Part shown: positions 1 to 10,295 of the stretch, piece after piece
Layout: each line of letters opens with the position of its first letter
Position numbering within the stretch: the stretch's first letter is position 1
Assembly: GCA_963573315.1 (NCBI GenBank)
Contig: OY752150.1
Location: 1,302,001 to 1,366,000 of the forward strand
From: Entomortierella parvispora
Lineage: Eukaryota > Mortierellomycota > Mortierellomycetes > Mortierellales > Mortierellaceae
Length of the DNA stretch: 64,000 bases
Direction: 5' to 3'
Notes under the pieces: generated by a model
What the model was told of the DNA's origin: nothing
What the model saw: only the letters and a program-made list of their open reading frames with translations
Database searches by the model: none
Made by a program: the position numbers and the translations under genes

Positions 1-2
1 GG

Positions 3-1538
3 TGTAGGAAAGCCCGTAATCGTAAACGTGATGTCGACCAGGGTACGATAGAGCTAATGTATCATGCTGGCGTGGTGGCTCCGCAGGACTATCAGAATGC
101 AATGGAATGGTATTTGAAAGCTGCCGAGAAAGGATACGTGATAGCCCAGTACATTGTAGGCTGGATGTATCAGGCAGGCAAAGGTGTTCCAGTGGACTAC
201 CAAAAGGCTATGGAGTGGTTAATGAAAGCCGCCGATCAAGAGGTAGATGAGGCCTATCTCATCATAGGAAAGATGTACGAAGAAGGCCAATACGTTTCTC
301 AGGATTACCAAAAAGCCATGGAGTGGTATTTGAAGGCCGTCGACCAAGGAAACGCCGACGCAGAGGTTCTGATTGGCTTGATGTACCTGGCCGGAAAGGG
401 CGTTCCAGAGGATCACCAAAAAGCCATGGAGTGGTTTTTGAAGTCCGAGCATCAAAGACGTGCCTTCGTCCAGACACTGATAGGGTTGATGTACCAGAGT
501 GGATTTGGCGCTCCACAGGACTTCAAAAAGGCCATGGACTGGTATCTGAAAGCCGCCAATCAAGGATACGCGGCTGCCCAGGGCCTTGTGGGTACGTTAT
601 ACGAGGACGGCGAAGGTGTCCCCCGAGACTATCAGAAAGCTATGGAGTGGTATCTGAAGGCCATCAAGCAAAAAAACGCCATGGCCCAGTGCAATCTAGG
701 AATGCTTATCCATAATGGCCTTGGTACTCCAAAGGACTGTCAGAAAGCCATGGAGTGGCTTATGAAGTCTGCTGACCAAGAATACCCAAAAGCTCAAGTC
801 AACATTGGACTGATGTACCAGGAAGGCGACGGTGTTACACGAGACTACCAGAAAGCCATGACATGGTTTAAGAAGGCCGCTGACCAAGGAGACCCTCGCG
901 GTCAGTTCCACCTCGGTGGTATGTACCAAGCTGGTCTGGGTGGTCGTAGAAGCCGCCGAAGAGCTATGGAGTGCTATCAGAAGGCCGCTGACCAAGGATA
1001 CATGTTCGCCGAGTACGCCGTAGGCATGCAGTACTATTATGGTCAGGGCTCTGTTCGTCAGGATTACGACAAGGCCATGGAGTGGAGTCTGAAGGCTGCC
1101 AAGAAAGGATACGACCTAGCCCAGTTTATTGTAGGCGTCATGTTCAAGGATGGCAAAGGTGTTCCAGTGGACTACAAGATGGCTATGGAGTGGTATTCGA
1201 TGGCTGCTAAAGGAGGGAATGTCGATGCTCAGTTCAACGTGGCCTTGATGTACCATGGAGGCAAGGGCAGGGAGATTCCTCAAGACTACGAGAAAGCCAT
1301 GGCATGGTATCTGGCGGCTGCCAAACAGGGGCATAAAGATGCCCAGCGTAACCTTGGCTTGATGTACCATGATGGCAAGGGCGCTCCCCAAGACTACAAG
1401 AAGGCTATGGAGTGGTTGAGAAGCGCCGATGATACTGACACCATTAGGACTCTTGAAAGATTGTCCCAAGAGAGCAAAGTTAAGAAAGGTCCATTTGGCC
1501 GAATAGCAAGTCTGGCTGGAGGATTGATATCATTGTAA
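3..1538 (+). CDS. Sel1-repeat protein, 5' end outside the window
   Basis: About 500 residues are visible, built of roughly thirteen 36-residue Sel1-like repeats (pattern AxxLGxMYxxGxGVxxDYxKAMEWYLKAA). The frame is open upstream of the first ATG (position 57) to the window edge, and that upstream stretch aligns with the inside of the paralogue at 13672-17486, so the ATG at 57 is internal and the gene is cut by the edge. Sel1 repeats form alpha-solenoids that act as protein-binding scaffolds; no catalytic domain, signal peptide or membrane segment is seen. The C-terminus (KGPFGR..) is shared with the paralogue. One 219-bp stretch is almost identical to it at DNA level while the flanks have diverged. 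The specific partner or pathway cannot be told from sequence. Confidence 0.9.
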   Translation, partial: CRKARNRKRDVDQGTIELMYHAGVVAPQDYQNAMEWYLKAAEKGYVIAQYIVGWMYQAGKGVPVDYQKAMEWLMKAADQEVDEAYLIIGKMYEEGQYVSQDYQKAMEWYLKAVDQGNADAEVLIGLMYLAGKGVPEDHQKAMEWFLKSEHQRRAFVQTLIGLMYQSGFGAPQDFKKAMDWYLKAANQGYAAAQGLVGTLYEDGEGVPRDYQKAMEWYLKAIKQKNAMAQCNLGMLIHNGLGTPKDCQKAMEWLMKSADQEYPKAQVNIGLMYQEGDGVTRDYQKAMTWFKKAADQGDPRGQFHLGGMYQAGLGGRRSRRRAMECYQKAADQGYMFAEYAVGMQYYYGQGSVRQDYDKAMEWSLKAAKKGYDLAQFIVGVMFKDGKGVPVDYKMAMEWYSMAAKGGNVDAQFNVALMYHGGKGREIPQDYEKAMAWYLAAAKQGHKDAQRNLGLMYHDGKGAPQDYKKAMEWLRSADDTDTIRTLERLSQESKVKKGPFGRIASLAGGLISL

Positions 1539-1770
1539 TAAAGCAACCTAGCGATAATAAAATTGCCGGGGGTGTGCAGAAAGACCATGCAGTCGTCTTT
1601 CATTCTTTCCTCCTCATGAAGCTACCATAATACAATAGTGATCCCCAAACGCGCCATTGTCGTCCATTAATGCGACTCGCTCGACCAACCAGGCACCTCT
1701 ACCATTGGTAGTAAAACAAGGTAAGATGAAAATACAGTTCAGCTAGAATTGACACCTCCACGCCCGATTG

Positions 1771-2034
1771 AGTGGCCCTGCTTCTTCGGTTCCAACAGAT
1801 ACACTACGCGGCTCTGCCGAATGGTAGAAGTGGCCTGGAAGTTTGTGGTTGTTGATTTGTTGTACATTACACCCTTTGCTCCAGCAGATATAATTTGATC
1901 TGCATCTGGCGCGAAATGGTGTTTGAAGATGACATTGAGTGATTTGTTTTGTCGACTCTGCGTCCATTATAGTGGCCCCGCTTCTTCGGTTCCAGCAGAT
2001 ATACTACGCGGCTCTACCGAATGGTAGAAGTGGC
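1771..2034. repeat. 64-bp direct repeat, copies 200 bp apart
   Basis: Copies at 1771-1834 and 1971-2034 start AGTGGCCC and end GGTAGAAGTGGC. They differ at four positions by eye, and all four differences are transitions. Sequence between the copies is not repeated. Each copy contains the same ATG (ATGGTAGAAGTGGC), and the downstream copy supplies the start of the doubtful frame at 2021. Confidence 0.85.
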
Positions 2035-2464
2035 TACGGCAGCAGAGGTTTTCGTCCTTGTCCTTCTCGAACCTTGCTTTCAAGGAGGTTTTGACGTGGA
2101 GCATGTCTCATTCGACACTTTTGTGGAGAAATTTGAGTTGAACGACGAGAAGTTGGCCAGAGCTTTCTACAGCTCTGTGATTTGCTCTGACGACATTTGT
2201 AAGAGCAGGCGGGGTAAACTGAGAAGCGCGTTTAACGAGTTCCGAAAAAATCATGAGGAAATGTTTTGGTCAAGAAGACGATTGAGACGGAACACAGACA
2301 TAAAATCGAACAACATTGCCACCAGACTGCAGGATGTTGCCGAAAGGAGATCTGGAGATGTCTGTCTAGAGAAGCTTTCGAAAAGAAATGCCTTCAAGAG
2401 TCGTAAGAGTCTCTTGCATTGCATTGAACAGCGGTTTATTATGTTTTTTATAATGGTATTCTGA
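2021..2464 (+). CDS. Doubtful ORF, 147 residues, possible gene remnant
   Basis: ATG at 2021 opens a frame rich in Arg, Lys and Glu with no domain I recognise. Its first codons lie inside the second copy of the 64-bp repeat. Downstream (2490-2890) are open stretches in other frames with a protein-like look, but I find no pair of splice sites that joins them, so this may be the decayed remains of a gene. Low confidence that it is expressed. Confidence 0.22.
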   Translation: MVEVATAAEVFVLVLLEPCFQGGFDVEHVSFDTFVEKFELNDEKLARAFYSSVICSDDICKSRRGKLRSAFNEFRKNHEEMFWSRRRLRRNTDIKSNNIATRLQDVAERRSGDVCLEKLSKRNAFKSRKSLLHCIEQRFIMFFIMVF

Positions 2465-3690
2465 CAAATTCCTGGGTTTTATAGCGGACACACTGCTCAA
2501 CCTAACACTTTCGTACAGACCCTAGTCCAGGTGAACCCAAAAACAACGGTAGCAATGGAGACAGGCTCTGGAAAAGCAAGCCGACGCTGACAGCGATGTT
2601 GGTGACGACTTTGCTTAAACATCTTTTCAGCTCAGTCTCCCTCCCCCTTGACCTCACTTTTGATATCAAAAGATATAATCTACCTGATGGAGTCTGGGAT
2701 GATCGACCCAAATTGTGGACATGCCACAGTGAGTTCCTTTCTTTTGCTTATCCTTTTGTCAATAAATCTTTTGTGGCGATATGTGGAAACAATGTGCGTA
2801 ATACACAACTGGGATGTTCTTCAGGACGACCACAAATCCAAAAGGTGTCCAAAATCTATGTGTCGTGGCAGACATAGAGAACACTGCATTTGAGAGCGGA
2901 CGGTATCTGTGGAGGACTGACTTGCTAGGCTATATTCATGGTATGGGACGGATGCCCAACCCATGAATACTAGTAAGAGGCCAGACAGCTGAAAGCGATC
3001 GACGCGCCTGCCAGAACAACAATCTATCTTTTCCCCATCCTGGCTAATATGTTCACATGTCTGCGCATGAGCTTTCTGCATGACCGAAAGATGTCAGGAA
3101 AAGGAGCCGTGGTGAAGTTCAGAAGCAAGGACTACCCTCTTTCTGTAATCTAAAGAGAGAGAATCGGGAGAGGAGGGGGGTCAAACCACTTTGCGCAGGT
3201 CTTGTTTGTTTGTCTTTTTTGGTCGGTCTTTTGTGCGATTCGAACGATCGTGTGCCGAGTTGTGTGAATGATCTCCTGTCTTTTTTGGCATAGTCTTATT
3301 AAGAAAGAGAGAGGGAAACTGGACCATGCTTCTGGTCATGAGGATGCAACTTTGACGACTCGGGGGTCCGGCTCGATCATACCGAGCAAACACGAAGGGA
3401 AGGAACGCAGAGACAGAAGACGGAAAACCTTGTCTGAACTCTTTTCTCGCAGACGAGACGCGCGCGGCTGATTTCCCTGCCGGGACGCCGTGACTGCGAG
3501 GAACCAAGCCAATCGCTCATTGAAAAGGAGCCTTTTTTTTTCTTTTCTTTGCTTCGTTCTCACTCCCTTTGACTCAACAGTAACAGCAACTTCAGGAAGA
3601 AACCTCTACAACAGATACAGCTTTCCATCCTCCCCACTCCCGACCACAAGAAATACCATCACATACAGGAAAAACAAAACACAAAAAAGC

Positions 3691-5388
3691 ATGGCTTCCA
3701 ACCGTCTTTCACAAATCTCGTCCCACCTGAGCGTGGGGACTTCTGAAATCCCGACAAAGATCGGCGTCAAATCGCCCGACGATGTGGTCATTGTCGATGC
3801 CGTGAGAACAGCCATGGCACGAGGCAAGAGGGGAGGCTTCAAGGACACCGTTCCGTAAGTCTTTTCTTTGGCCCAAACCCCCTTGATCAAACTTCTCCGT
3901 GGGAAAAAAAAAAAAAAAAAAAAGAGTGAACAGAAAGAGGGTGCGTTTTGGGCGGATGCAAGTTGGCCAGTGCGCAGCTTTGCAGCACCTTGCACCTTTT
4001 GTCTTTCTCTCTTGTGCCCTCAAACTAATCTTCTTTTCTTCTCTCTTGTTTGAAATGCACACACAACTCGAAGCGAGGATTTATTGGCAGCAGTCTTGAT
4101 TGCAATCAAGGAAAGGACAAAGATCGATCCCTCGATCGTGAACGACATCTGTGTCGGCAATGTTCTCCAAGCCGCCGGAGGTGCCACCGTCTCGCGCATG
4201 GCCGGTCTCTATGCAGGATATCCTGAATCGACCTCAATCTATACCACAAACCGCCAGTGCTCCTCGGGTCTTCAGGCCGTCGTCAATATTGCGAGCCAGA
4301 TCCAAACCGGCTTGATCGATATCGGTATTGGCGCCGGCGTCGAGTCCATGACCATGGGGTACGGCCCCTCCGCCATGGCCGCTCAGGTCTCGCAAAAGAT
4401 CCCGGAAGCAAGCCAGGCTGCCGCCGATTGTCAGATGCCCATGGGGTAATGTCAGCTTTTTTTGGTTGTTCATCCAAGGAGTTCACCTGTTTCACTCCTG
4501 AAAAAAGATTTTAACGCCATCATCTCTTCCTCTCCCTCTTTCTCTTGCCTCTGACTAGAATCACCTCTGAGAATGTGGCCAAGGACTTCAACATTGATCG
4601 CAAGAAGCAGGACGCTTTCGCTGCCCTCTCCTTCCAGAAGGCTGCTCGTGCTCAGAAGGAGGGCAAGTTCGACAGTGAGATCGTCCCCGTCAAGACCAAA
4701 GTCCTTGACAAGGACGACAATCCCCATGATATCACCGTCTCCAAGGATGAGGGCATCCGCGACGACACTACTGAGGAATCCCTTTCAAAGCTGAAGCCTG
4801 CCTTTGGAGGCTCCACCACGGCCGGTAACGCCTCCCAGGTCTCGGACGGCGCCGCTGCAGTCTTGTTGATGAAGCGCAAGACGGCTCAACGATTGGGACT
4901 GCCCATCTTGGGTAAATACATCACATCGGCCGTGATCGGATGCCCAGCCAGGATCATGGGTGTGGGTCCTGCATACGCCATCCCTGCTGTTTGCAAGAAG
5001 GCTGGAATCCAGATCCAGGACATTGATATCTTTGAGTTGAACGAGGCCTTCGCATCGCAGGCTGTATACACCATCGAGACGCTGGGCTTGGATATCAAGA
5101 AGGTTAACCCTGTCGGAGGCGCCATTGCCATGGGCCATCCCTTGGGCTGCACGGGTGCCCGTCAAATTGCGACCTTATTGCCAGAGATGAAGCGACAGCA
5201 TGCAAAGATTGGCTGCACCACCATGTGTATTGGCACTGGCATGGGCATGGCCGCCCTCTGGGAGAATGTAAGGAAACTGGACAGCACTATTCTTATCTAA
5301 TCCTTCTATATACATGATGCGCTTGGCCTTACTGACATTCTATTCTCGCTTCTTCTTCTGACCTCTTTTCAAACAGGAGCAACCTTAA
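3691..5388 (+). CDS. POT1: Peroxisomal 3-ketoacyl-CoA thiolase
   Basis: Exons 3691-3854, 4074-4445, 4559-5267 and 5377-5388 give 418 residues. The enzyme does the last step of fatty-acid beta-oxidation, cleaving 3-ketoacyl-CoA with CoA to acetyl-CoA and a shortened acyl-CoA. Residues 5-13 (RLSQISSHL) match the PTS2 peroxisomal signal exactly, so Pex7-dependent import is expected. Catalytic residues are visible: nucleophile Cys117 in NRQCSSG, His372 in AMGHPLG and Cys402 in MCIGTGMG. Length and residue spacing match the yeast Pot1/Fox3 type. The ATG at 3691 was chosen because it places the PTS2 at the extreme N-terminus; an in-frame ATG at 3490 would bury it. The last exon codes only three residues plus the stop. 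Intron 1 carries a run of about 20 A. The gene converges with the RNA ligase gene, 234 bp away. Confidence 0.95.
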
Positions 5389-5622
5389 GGATTAACAGGA
5401 TCACATTTCTGGTCTGCATGTCCTTCGTGATCATCCCCGTTGTACAAATTCAATATCCATTTCTTCTCTCTCCATACCTCGCTCTGCCCCAACTGCTCTC
5501 TCAAGGATGAAGAACTCGACGACTCGACAGCTTGATAACAATCAATAGCAAAGAAAAAAATAAACCCTTTCGACTTGCACAGTACAAATGCTTTGTTTTT
5601 TTGTTAAAAAAACGCCAAGTGA

Positions 5623-8600
5623 CTAAATGTGCAGGATTTGGTTCGCAACTTGCTCTTTGGTGCCCCATCTTTCCTCGCCAGCAATGAAATCCGGCCGGAC
5701 GACTTTGCAGCGCGTCAGCAATCGATCACCTTGATCGATGCGGAAATAAAGACCCTCGACTCGAGAACCGGACTGCACTGCTGCTGCCTTCTTTTCGCCT
5801 TTACCACTCTCGTCTTCCTTTGGTGGCTTCATCAATGTCGACCGACTGTGCAGCTTCTGTAATGTCCACAGCAGCGTCTTTTCGACATTTCCATAGATTT
5901 CCTTGGGAATCGTCAGGGTCGGGCTCAGGACGAGCTTTGTCTGACCAATGGCGCGGCGGAAGAGCTGTCTGGACACAAAGGTTCCAGTCTTGACATCAAA
6001 GAGATCAAACGGGATGAACCAGGACTTTAGGCCGGTATATTGCACTGAATGCTTTGCATAGAGCCATTCGCCATAGAGAACATAGGGAGCCATTCCGTCC
6101 TGCAGGACGGTATCTTCATCCACGTACTCGTTCTCTTCCTCGTCTTCCCATTCGCCATCATCGACACCGTTTTCCGTTTCAACAACCTCGTCGGATGAAT
6201 CCTCAGCCTCGCTGTCTGTCAAAGCCTGCTCCTCAGTTTCTTCGTTTTCGCCATTTGACCCCCTGTTCTTTTTCCGATCACCGTACCGCCAACGACCCTC
6301 GCAAAGCCACAAGATGTCTTCTCGATGGTTCTCAAGCCAGTTATTCAGTTTCTTGAACTGCCAATGATCATCCGGATGCACAAAGTGGTTTCGATTCTGG
6401 ACTCGGATCTTGGGAGGAGGTCCTGGCGTGATCGTACCTTGCTCGCTTCGACTGCCCGCAAATCCCGTCACGCCTTTGAAATGCAAGACACTAAAACCAA
6501 TGTTGGCCCCGTCCATCTTTTCCTCCACCGTCAAGACTTGGTGAGCCTTGGGTGCAAACACCTGTTGGAGGGCCGAGGTTGGCAATAACAAATCCGACCG
6601 ACTGATCGCCATACTTCTTCCTCCATGACCGTCAGGCAAGTACACCTCCTCGGCTGGGGGCGCTTGCAGTTTCCGGCCTGTCTCTTGTTGCCAGCTCTCC
6701 AAAATTGTCAAAGGATCGAAAAGATGAGGTGTCCTGGGGAACTTTTGAAGAGGTCGGTCAAAGGTCGAGAGCTGCGGTGCGAACGACACACCCTTGGGGG
6801 AGGCAGCACCGCCGTTCTCTGTAGAGGTCGAGCTGGAAGACTTGGACGCGGATGTACCGTTCCAGCTTCCTTTCGACGGCTTTTTGACGGCAGGGCGTTG
6901 CCCTGTGAGGGCCGCAAACTGGAGTGCCTTGGTGATGGATATTGTCGAAGGAGGTGCTGGTTCGGATGTTGCCGTTGCTTCAGGAGGGGTGATTGTTGGA
7001 TCATCTTCGTCAGATTTGAGCTGCTCTTCGCTCTCTGGCTCGTCCTCACTTTCCTCTGACTCTTCCTCGTCCACCCCATCTTCCTCATCCTCCTCGTCCG
7101 ACTCTTCTTCTACGCTTTCCATGCCTCCTGAGAGTGGTAGGCTGGAACTTGAAGTGCCTGAACCGGCGCCAGACTCAAATACTCCTGCCCCTGATCCAAT
7201 GTTCTTCCTTTGCAGCACCCTTGCTGGGATAAACGCCGGTCGGGCCTTGATCACAGTGGCCTCGCCGCTAGGCAATGCAGACTTTGAAGACCCAGGGATG
7301 GTCTGTGCCAAGGCTCTAAAAATGTCCAATAGCTGATCACTTCCATCATCGTCGCCCACTTCCACAAGCGTCTTGCACCAACTGTTCTCCTTGGAAAGAT
7401 TAGGAAACTCGAATCCCTTTGCGAAACTGCGGACGACCTTGGATCCCATCCCTGGTGCCACGGTCGGATGACTCTCTCTAGAGTCGACCCTTTCTATACA
7501 CTTTTCCAAACCGAGCGAGAACCAAACCATAGCTGCCTCGTCCGGCTGGAACGCCACCTCGTACCATTCCTTGCGCTCAGCCATTGTCGGATTACATCGA
7601 TCTACGAATATCGTCATTGGTAACGCTTTTTTAGGTCCTCGGATGGCTAGGGATTGCTGTTGGTGCCTCATGCTCTGTGCCAACAATCGCTCACAAACTG
7701 CGCGGGATCCTAGCTCATCCTGAGAGATGCGGACAAAATGTTCAGGGTATTCTTGAAGAAGAGTCGAAACAACATGACTTTTACCGCTTCCTGGAAGTCC
7801 GGTGAGGATGACCAATTTCGGTGCCGTGTCCAAAGGAGCTCCAGTGATCGAGAATGAGGGCCGTTCCTTTGAGTTTTTGCCATTGTTGTTGCCTCCCTTT
7901 TTAGATTTTTGTCCTCGCTGCAACTGCCGTGCCCTGATATTGTGCTGGACAACAAGATGGTGTTGGTGATGAGACCCTTTGCCACTTCCAGGGATACGGA
8001 TAATCTTGTCTGCTGGCGGGGGCACAAAGATCTTGGGCTCCTCCTGTGGCATTTGCTTTCCCTTTTTGCCCTTCTTTCCCGATTTTCGACCTCGATCAAA
8101 GTCATCGTCCGATAGATTGTCTTCGTCGCTATCAGCATTTGCGACTGGCTGCGGTTTCGGGGCGCTATCCTTCGTTTTGTTCTTTTTGCCTTTTGTTCGA
8201 TCAGATGCACCAGTAGGTTTGGATGTAGCTGCTGTGTTGCCAGAGTCCTGAAGTTCAGATGTTCTTGCTGTTGTCTTGGATGAATTTGCCTTCGCAGACG
8301 CTCTTAAAGAAGAGCGTTTCCAGATCCAGTCGCTATACGCCTTGGCAGCCTTTTCCTGCTCTGTAGTCTCTACGCTTCCGGGTCGGAGATTTCTAAGGTG
8401 TGCCATTGCATCCTTGGCGGGCATCATTGGTTCGTATCGATTCAGGCACTGACTCGCTTTCGCCGCAACAAGAACCCCTGGCAAGTCATACTCCAGTGGT
8501 TCCTCATCCTCAGCTTCCTCCTCACTCTCGTATCCATCGTTGGAGGCCGACAAACATCCCTCTGGTAAGCTGGAGGCTGCAGAGTCCTGGTCTCCAAGTC

Positions 8601-9705
8601 CTCTTCGGAACTGCTCCAGATCAAATGGGTGAACGTTTTCCTGACGAATGCACTCTCGACAGTATCCTCGACGCTCATGTCCCACTAGACCGAATCGAAT
8701 CAAATGGGCGGCCAAGACGATTCCAGCTCGGCCTTTACCACCGCCGCAATGGATGAGGGTTGCTCTCTGATGATCAAACAAAGGTCCCTCGCCCTCCTCG
8801 GTTTCCATGTTGCCAGTCCGAACACACCAACCCATAAGGACCTCAAAGACTTCCGGAAAGGGGGGAGCCTTTCGGTTTTCGATCGGTACATATGCGTTCT
8901 TGATGGATTTCGGGACATTGTCCTTTTGAAACCAAGCCGGTGGCAGGGACGACTCTTTCATGAGGGAGATGACGAGTTTGAATCCAACCTGACTAAGCGC
9001 ATCGATGTCCTGTTCATTCCTGGGGACAGAGCATCCAGCGACCGTGCAAGAACTCGAGTTGAGAAAGGAAAAGAACCGGGGCAAACTGTGGGGGACATGC
9101 TTTTGAGGCAAGATGGCCTGCCATGAGGCTCTGGTGGCCTCATTTCCGAGAATCCCGTTCTGTTGGACCTCCAGCTGACGATCGTAGGCCAACTGCTCCT
9201 GAGGTCCGTCGTTTTCCTCTTGTTGTCTGAGGGTGATCTCTGTGGAGGTGGCGAGAATAATGGCGAGTAGATCCTGGTAGGTTTCCTTTTGTGCGTCCAT
9301 TAGGGATCCGTAGACTCGTTGAGGGGGACCCATGGATGTAAGGGTGTCCTGACCAGAGGGGAGGATGTCGATCCGAACATTGATATGACGCGCCAGATAG
9401 CAGAGAGCGGTGGCGACATGTCTCTGGAAAGCAGAGATGGAGTTTGCATGGATCCTGAGGTGGTGGTGGGAAGGTTGGGAGGGAAAGAAGAGTTCAATGG
9501 GGTCCTCTGCTTGCACATCCAAGCCTAGGTCCTGCTCCAGGTCCAAGGTGAGGGCGAGGGCTTGGGCCGAGTCGTCGGCGGAACGGGGATCGAGGACCGC
9601 AGTCCAGAATAAAAGTCCCGACTCGAAAAAATCAGCATCCTTGAATGCTGCTGCGGCCCTGTCCAGAATCAAGTCGAGAGGCAAGTTCTCGGGGTTGTTG
9701 TCCAT
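5623..9705 (-). CDS. Phosphatase - polynucleotide kinase-like - RNA ligase fusion
   Basis: A single 1360-codon exon. Residues 1-190 are a helical region I do not recognise. About 200-370 is a cysteine (dual-specificity type) phosphatase fold with active site HCGGGKGRAG (Cys320, Arg326). About 630-800 is a P-loop kinase with GLPGSGKS (Lys642), then SQDE and VDRCNP, as in polynucleotide-kinase-like AAA domains. About 980-1360 is an RNA ligase/nucleotidyltransferase: motif I EKMDGAN (Lys1063), motif III YGEWLYAKH, IIIa FIPFDLFD, IV VEGLYFRID and V KVVRPDF. Acidic or Lys-rich disordered linkers (about 380-620 and 810-950) separate the parts. Inference: one chain that repairs or splices broken RNA, healing ends with phosphatase and kinase and sealing them with the ATP-dependent ligase. 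It is not laid out like fungal Trl1 (ligase-kinase-phosphodiesterase) and has no 2H phosphodiesterase signature that I can see. The substrate is unknown. Confidence 0.9.
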   Translation of the reverse strand: MDNNPENLPLDLILDRAAAAFKDADFFESGLLFWTAVLDPRSADDSAQALALTLDLEQDLGLDVQAEDPIELFFPSQPSHHHLRIHANSISAFQRHVATALCYLARHINVRIDILPSGQDTLTSMGPPQRVYGSLMDAQKETYQDLLAIILATSTEITLRQQEENDGPQEQLAYDRQLEVQQNGILGNEATRASWQAILPQKHVPHSLPRFFSFLNSSSCTVAGCSVPRNEQDIDALSQVGFKLVISLMKESSLPPAWFQKDNVPKSIKNAYVPIENRKAPPFPEVFEVLMGWCVRTGNMETEEGEGPLFDHQRATLIHCGGGKGRAGIVLAAHLIRFGLVGHERRGYCRECIRQENVHPFDLEQFRRGLGDQDSAASSLPEGCLSASNDGYESEEEAEDEEPLEYDLPGVLVAAKASQCLNRYEPMMPAKDAMAHLRNLRPGSVETTEQEKAAKAYSDWIWKRSSLRASAKANSSKTTARTSELQDSGNTAATSKPTGASDRTKGKKNKTKDSAPKPQPVANADSDEDNLSDDDFDRGRKSGKKGKKGKQMPQEEPKIFVPPPADKIIRIPGSGKGSHHQHHLVVQHNIRARQLQRGQKSKKGGNNNGKNSKERPSFSITGAPLDTAPKLVILTGLPGSGKSHVVSTLLQEYPEHFVRISQDELGSRAVCERLLAQSMRHQQQSLAIRGPKKALPMTIFVDRCNPTMAERKEWYEVAFQPDEAAMVWFSLGLEKCIERVDSRESHPTVAPGMGSKVVRSFAKGFEFPNLSKENSWCKTLVEVGDDDGSDQLLDIFRALAQTIPGSSKSALPSGEATVIKARPAFIPARVLQRKNIGSGAGVFESGAGSGTSSSSLPLSGGMESVEEESDEEDEEDGVDEEESEESEDEPESEEQLKSDEDDPTITPPEATATSEPAPPSTISITKALQFAALTGQRPAVKKPSKGSWNGTSASKSSSSTSTENGGAASPKGVSFAPQLSTFDRPLQKFPRTPHLFDPLTILESWQQETGRKLQAPPAEEVYLPDGHGGRSMAISRSDLLLPTSALQQVFAPKAHQVLTVEEKMDGANIGFSVLHFKGVTGFAGSRSEQGTITPGPPPKIRVQNRNHFVHPDDHWQFKKLNNWLENHREDILWLCEGRWRYGDRKKNRGSNGENEETEEQALTDSEAEDSSDEVVETENGVDDGEWEDEEENEYVDEDTVLQDGMAPYVLYGEWLYAKHSVQYTGLKSWFIPFDLFDVKTGTFVSRQLFRRAIGQTKLVLSPTLTIPKEIYGNVEKTLLWTLQKLHSRSTLMKPPKEDESGKGEKKAAAVQSGSRVEGLYFRIDQGDRLLTRCKVVRPDFIAGEERWGTKEQVANQILHI

Positions 9706-10295
9706 TGAAGAGTGGCTGTGGGGTCAGTCTTCTTGGGGACGGACACAAAAGAGAGAAAGAGCAAGGCTGCGTGGGAACAGAGGACAAGAGAGAGAGCAAA
9801 TGTCTCTTGAGTCTAGTAGGGAAAAGATAACAAGAAAACGCGGTTTGAGCAAAAGCAAGAAAGAAAAAGAAAAAAAATACATGAGACCCTCTCCATCGGA
9901 TGGAGCGAGATCATGTCAGTTGGTGAGGTCGGTCGCTTACAAGACCCGGACGCGATGAGAACGGGAGAGGAGAGAGAAAGGGGAGGAGAGATGGGGGAGG
10001 AGAGGAGAGGAGAGGAGAGGGGAAGGAGGACGATGGGAATGATGGGAGGAAGGATGATCTCTTTTTTTTTTTGTTCTTTCTGGGAGAACGTGCGAGCGAA
10101 AGCAAAGCGTGCAGGTGTGAAATGAGAGTGTGAGAAAGAGAGCGTCCTTGTCGCAGTCACACGCTCGCTGCCTTCTTTCTCCCCCTGTGGGCGACTTTGC
10201 CTTCCATGCCCTTCGTTCCCTCGGCCTCTTTCACTCCCCTCCTTCCTCCCTTCTCTTCTCTTCCTCCATCTTGCCTTCCTCGCTCCCTCCTCTCA
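9706..10295. promoter_or_regulatory. Shared 5' region of divergent genes, purine-rich tract
   Basis: The 590 bp lie between the start codons of the RNA ligase gene (leftward) and a membrane-protein gene (rightward) and must hold both promoters. A nearly pure purine tract on the + strand (about 9959-10030, repeats of GGAGA) may be a promoter element or a nucleosome-free region. No TATA box could be assigned with confidence. Confidence 0.5.

Larger units (their letters stand above)
1539..3690. other. Gene-poor 2.1 kb between Sel1 gene and thiolase
   Basis: This holds the 64-bp direct repeat at 1771-2034, a doubtful reading frame at 2021-2464, and further short open stretches to about 2890 that look protein-like in places but change frame and contain stops. 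The last few hundred bases must include the thiolase promoter and leader. No RNA gene or recognisable mobile element was seen. Confidence 0.6.

Noticed and set aside
3490-3690. In-frame upstream ATG for the thiolase
   Set aside because: It would bury the PTS2 motif, which works only near the N-terminus; the stretch is low-complexity leader.
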